Below, in pieces: positions 23,273 through 25,701 of a stretch of DNA of 25,701 nt. How positions within the stretch are numbered: position 1 is the stretch's first letter; each line of letters opens with the position of its first letter. Below the pieces are notes generated by a model. That model made no database searches. It was not told the DNA's origin and worked only from the letters and a program-made list of their open reading frames with translations. The translations under genes were made by a program, and so were the position numbers. Origin of the DNA: JAXGMQ01 sp964613055 (GTDB lineage Bacteria; Caldisericota; Caldisericia; JAAYUI01); the NCBI GenBank assembly GCA_964613055.1, contig CAZTGD010000029.1, forward strand, positions 1-25,701, read 5' to 3'.

Positions 23273-23755
23273 ATGCAACTATTTGTAACAGACATTAATC
23301 CAGCAGTATGTGCCAGACATCTCGATGATGTCAGATTGAACAAGATCATTGTTGAATCTGCTCAGTTAATATCAACATCACACCCTGAGCTTATCCATAA
23401 ACCATATAAAGCAACGCATATAAATCATCCGCTTGTTGTATGGATATCTGAAGATATTGAAAATTATTACTGGACAGTTGACTATTTCAAAGCCCTTTGT
23501 TGTCAAAGAATAAAAAGATTTCCAAACAGATTGATACATAAAACAGCTTTTAGATTCGAGAATATCAAGTCAGGGAAATGGTCTTTAAAGGAAGAAGACT
23601 TCTATAATTGCACTCCATACAAAGATATACCTACCTTTGAAGCATACAAAAGATATCTACTTGATAAATGGAAGACAAGTAAAAGCAGACCAACTTGGGG
23701 TGGTGATGTCAAAGACGATTTAGCAAAGATATTTAGTTTTCCATGCCTTAGTTAA
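23273..23755 (+). CDS. Small unclassified protein (160 aa) of a phage-type family
   Basis: I cannot name this family. The conserved-looking front part is LFVTDINPAVCARHLDDVRL (residues 3-22), then KIIVESAQLIS (24-34), YKATHINHPLVVW (45-57) and NYYWTVDYFKALC (64-76). This resembles short proteins I associate with phages and plasmids, in which an Asp-rich N-terminus, K...ESAQ and THxNHP are invariant; that association is from memory and untested. No signal peptide or membrane helix is present. A later W-G-G-D (RPTWGGDVKDD) may be functional. ATG 23273 has no good ribosome-binding site. The gene is A+T-rich and isolated, which would fit transfer. An enzyme acting on DNA is a guess I do not press. 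Confidence 0.75.
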   Translation: MQLFVTDINPAVCARHLDDVRLNKIIVESAQLISTSHPELIHKPYKATHINHPLVVWISEDIENYYWTVDYFKALCCQRIKRFPNRLIHKTAFRFENIKSGKWSLKEEDFYNCTPYKDIPTFEAYKRYLLDKWKTSKSRPTWGGDVKDDLAKIFSFPCLS

Positions 23756-23880
23756 CTCGTAGAGAATCAAAGCCACGAAAGTAGTCAGATTATTGTTTGT
23801 TGCCATGTAGACAATATCGAGTATCAAACAGGACATATAAATAATGTTACTAAATGTATTAAAAATAGCGAATTTAATAA

Positions 23881-23919
23881 TTGACGTCTAAGGATAATTG
23901 TAATATGGTTACCAGTAAC
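23881..23919 (+). promoter_or_regulatory. Promoter with overlapping inverted repeat (operator?)
   Basis: TTGACG (23881-23886), a 17-nt spacer and TATGGT (23904-23909) form a fair promoter upstream of the ABC transporter gene. The 12-bp inverted repeat GTTAC-CA-GTAAC (23908-23919) overlaps the end of the -10 and the likely start point, as a repressor operator would. Confidence 0.45.
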
Positions 23920-24047
23920 AGCATGCAATAACTTTGATATAAAATGCGTGTTTATGTTTAGGAGAAGATACAGATATCAATATACTTGGTGTAGAGCTAA
24001 ACTTCAAACCGCCAACGCCTCCAAAGAGGCATGGGTTCAAGGAAAAT

Positions 24048-25688
24048 TTGAAATACCTTATGAAGATTTTGCCCTTTGCCAGACCCTTCTTAAAACATTT
24101 TTTTCTTATCTCTGCGTTTTCAATGATATCCGCAGCTTTTGGCCTATTGCTACCATTTGCTCCAAAACTAATCCTTGATATTGGTGTCGCCAATAGCGAC
24201 ATGGGGTTTATTGTGAGTGTGTCATTGTTTACCTTCTGGTTTTCTCTGAGTTCTACAGTCATAAATTGGTATATCGGCAGATATAGTGAGTATTTAAGTG
24301 AGTTTGTATCCTACAAGACTCAAGCTGATTTCATAAAGAAGCTGTCCGTGCTTGATGAGGAGTACTACGAATCACAACGAAGTGGTGATTTGATAGCCCG
24401 ATCAGGCGGACTGAGTTCTGGCATTAATTTCATATCCAGCTCAATTCAAACCGTGATGACACTGATAGTCAGAATCATAGCTATCCCGACGGCTATTGCG
24501 ATAATGGATTGGAGGATAGCCGCTTTTGGTTTCCCTGCAATCATTGTATCTACTATCGCAATGTATTATATACAAAGACTCATAAGAAGCTACCAGAAGG
24601 CAAGAGCAGACCAGTCGGGCAAGCTCAGAGCGTCACTCTTTGACTTGGTGTCTACATTGTCGGACCTAAGAATGTCAGGTCAGACAAAACGTTCAATATT
24701 CTATTATCTCAAAGAGTACATTAAAGTATGGAAAATGAGGGTTGTGATATCGCTTGTTTCGTCGGGATTTGGCTTAGCACAGACCGTCTTTTTCTCCCTG
24801 CTGTCTCTTGGATTGAGCATCTTTGGATGGTCACAGGTTGTAGCTGGTGTTTGGACATTGGGTACCATGAGTGCGATACTCGTCGCATTGGGGTATATTT
24901 CTTCCCCATTCCAATCATTGTTTGGTTTGTGGGAAAGGCTCGTTTCAACAAGCGTTTCTATACAGCGTTACTTCGAGGTATATGATGCGCCTCTGTTACC
25001 ACCCAGTGGAAATAAAACTGTGATGAGTAAGCCCCATGATATAGAATCGGTAGACATTTCTTTTAGATACAAAAGCGGTCCACTTGTTCTCAAGAAAGCC
25101 AGCATATCAAGTAAACCTGGTGAGTTAATAGCCCTGACTGGTGATTCAGGTGCCGGGAAAACAACCATGCTGAAGATATTGGCAGGACTGATGAGACCCA
25201 AAGACGGTAAGGTTATTGTAGATGGTGTTTCTCTAGAGGAGATAGATAGTATCTCCTGGCGGGCTCAGGTTGGGTTCCTTTCTCAGAATCCATTCTTTGT
25301 CTCTGGAGATATTGTCGACAACCTGACCCTTCTCAACACCAACACAAAGGGAGTAGAAGAGATAATAGAGATGATGCGTCTTGGTAAGGTGCGTGAAAGG
25401 CTTGGGAGTCAGTCACTTGGTGAAGGGGCAAGAGGGGTTTCAGCGGGGGAGAAACAGCGTATCGCTTTTGGCAGGGTGCTCCTTTACAACAGACCTATTC
25501 TGCTTCTGGATGAACCACTATCCCAAGTGGATGTCCCAACTGTAAAAGACATTTTCAGCGACATCGAACCAACACTCAGACGCGGCAACTGCATTATCGT
25601 CACACACAACCCCCTACTTCTGAATATGTGTGACCGAACATACCACCTGTTTAAAGGCTCTGTCTATGATGAGGGAGAGGGGCAATGA
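24048..25688 (+). CDS. ABC half-transporter (membrane domain fused to ATPase)
   Basis: An exporter-type half transporter that would dimerise with itself or a partner and pump a substrate outward at the cost of ATP. The N-terminal membrane domain (about 15-300) has five to six helices. The ATPase follows: Walker A GDSGAGKTT (365-373), Q-loop LSQNPF (Gln413), signature VSAGEKQR (464-471), Walker B ILLLDEP (484-490) and the H-loop VTHN. Substrate is unknown; peptide or lipid export is usual for this type. The start is uncertain: TTG 24048 or ATG 24060 are the only canonical choices, yet the frame is open back to 23943. Its TGA overlaps the next ATG, implying a second transporter-type gene in the operon. 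Confidence 0.88.
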   Translation: MKYLMKILPFARPFLKHFFLISAFSMISAAFGLLLPFAPKLILDIGVANSDMGFIVSVSLFTFWFSLSSTVINWYIGRYSEYLSEFVSYKTQADFIKKLSVLDEEYYESQRSGDLIARSGGLSSGINFISSSIQTVMTLIVRIIAIPTAIAIMDWRIAAFGFPAIIVSTIAMYYIQRLIRSYQKARADQSGKLRASLFDLVSTLSDLRMSGQTKRSIFYYLKEYIKVWKMRVVISLVSSGFGLAQTVFFSLLSLGLSIFGWSQVVAGVWTLGTMSAILVALGYISSPFQSLFGLWERLVSTSVSIQRYFEVYDAPLLPPSGNKTVMSKPHDIESVDISFRYKSGPLVLKKASISSKPGELIALTGDSGAGKTTMLKILAGLMRPKDGKVIVDGVSLEEIDSISWRAQVGFLSQNPFFVSGDIVDNLTLLNTNTKGVEEIIEMMRLGKVRERLGSQSLGEGARGVSAGEKQRIAFGRVLLYNRPILLLDEPLSQVDVPTVKDIFSDIEPTLRRGNCIIVTHNPLLLNMCDRTYHLFKGSVYDEGEGQ

Positions 25689-25701
25689 GACACCACAGAT
25701 C
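25685..25701 (+). CDS. Start of the next gene (partial)
   Basis: ATG 25685 overlaps the transporter stop in an ATGA junction and reads MRHHR before the window ends. GAGAGGGGCA just upstream can serve as ribosome-binding site. In such operons the neighbour is often the partner half-transporter, but only five codons are visible. Confidence 0.5.

Overview
The window is a piece of bacterial chromosome. Its gene density is moderate, the vertical backbone is about 50% G+C, and several stretches are much more A+T-rich. Typical chromosomal genes are tmRNA (ssrA), ParA/ParB, RecO, a membrane-anchored cyclophilin and a pyruvate carboxylase B / transcarboxylase 5S-type enzyme. The many membrane-anchored or lipoprotein propeller-like proteins, the PEGA protein and the 5S-like carboxyltransferase would fit a Chloroflexota/Dehalococcoidia-like organism. 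That assignment is an impression from protein style, not a demonstrated placement. Genes end in TAA, TAG and TGA, so the ordinary code appears to be in use, although two genes carry in-frame TGA codons.

Layout. 0.13-2.4 kb: a small gene with a near-consensus promoter, a broken ORF, a self-inhibited (class II) Fic AMP-transferase with a terminator-like hairpin, then degenerate dispersed repeats. 2.4-3.9 kb: the carboxyltransferase gene on the minus strand. 3.9-5.0 kb: a long non-coding stretch that begins as an extremely G-rich, C-poor strip (82 G to 10 C over 3961-4200) and becomes an A+T island (10-17% G+C in sampled lines). 5.0-5.7 kb: a one-helix membrane protein of unknown function. 5.8-9.8 kb: DnaA boxes and parS half-sites, then tmRNA, parA, parB and a PEGA-domain membrane protein; parB and the PEGA gene are translationally coupled. 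This is the most origin-like or centromere-like segment.

10.0-12.1 kb: a membrane-anchored propeller-like protein followed by copy B of a dispersed repeat. 12.1-14.7 kb: a small unknown gene, recO with a GTG start, and a compact restriction-modification pair in which an adenine methyltransferase overlaps a MutH/Sau3AI-like nuclease; GATC is the predicted target. 14.9-16.5 kb: a class I methyltransferase and a cyclophilin 1 nt apart, closed by a strong hairpin. 16.6-17.6 kb: a tandem GNAT acetyltransferase split by an in-frame TGA. 17.67-17.82 kb: a second DnaA-box cluster. 17.9-22.9 kb: a PQQ-propeller lipoprotein, repeat copy C, an eight-repeat lipoprotein whose last repeat is cut off by TGA at an otherwise invariant Trp, and a paralogue of the 10 kb propeller protein. 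23.3-25.7 kb: a small unclassified protein, an ABC half-transporter with a promoter/operator upstream, and the first codons of an overlapping gene.

Functionally the window joins chromosome-segregation/origin-type DNA, a restriction-modification cassette beside recO, and a family of exported repeat/propeller proteins whose 3' ends are marked by the dispersed repeat. The items most worth following are the directly repeated parS half-sites with DnaA boxes, the two in-frame TGA codons, the G-rich/A+T-rich strand-asymmetric island, and the MutH-like nuclease with Asn at a catalytic Asp position.
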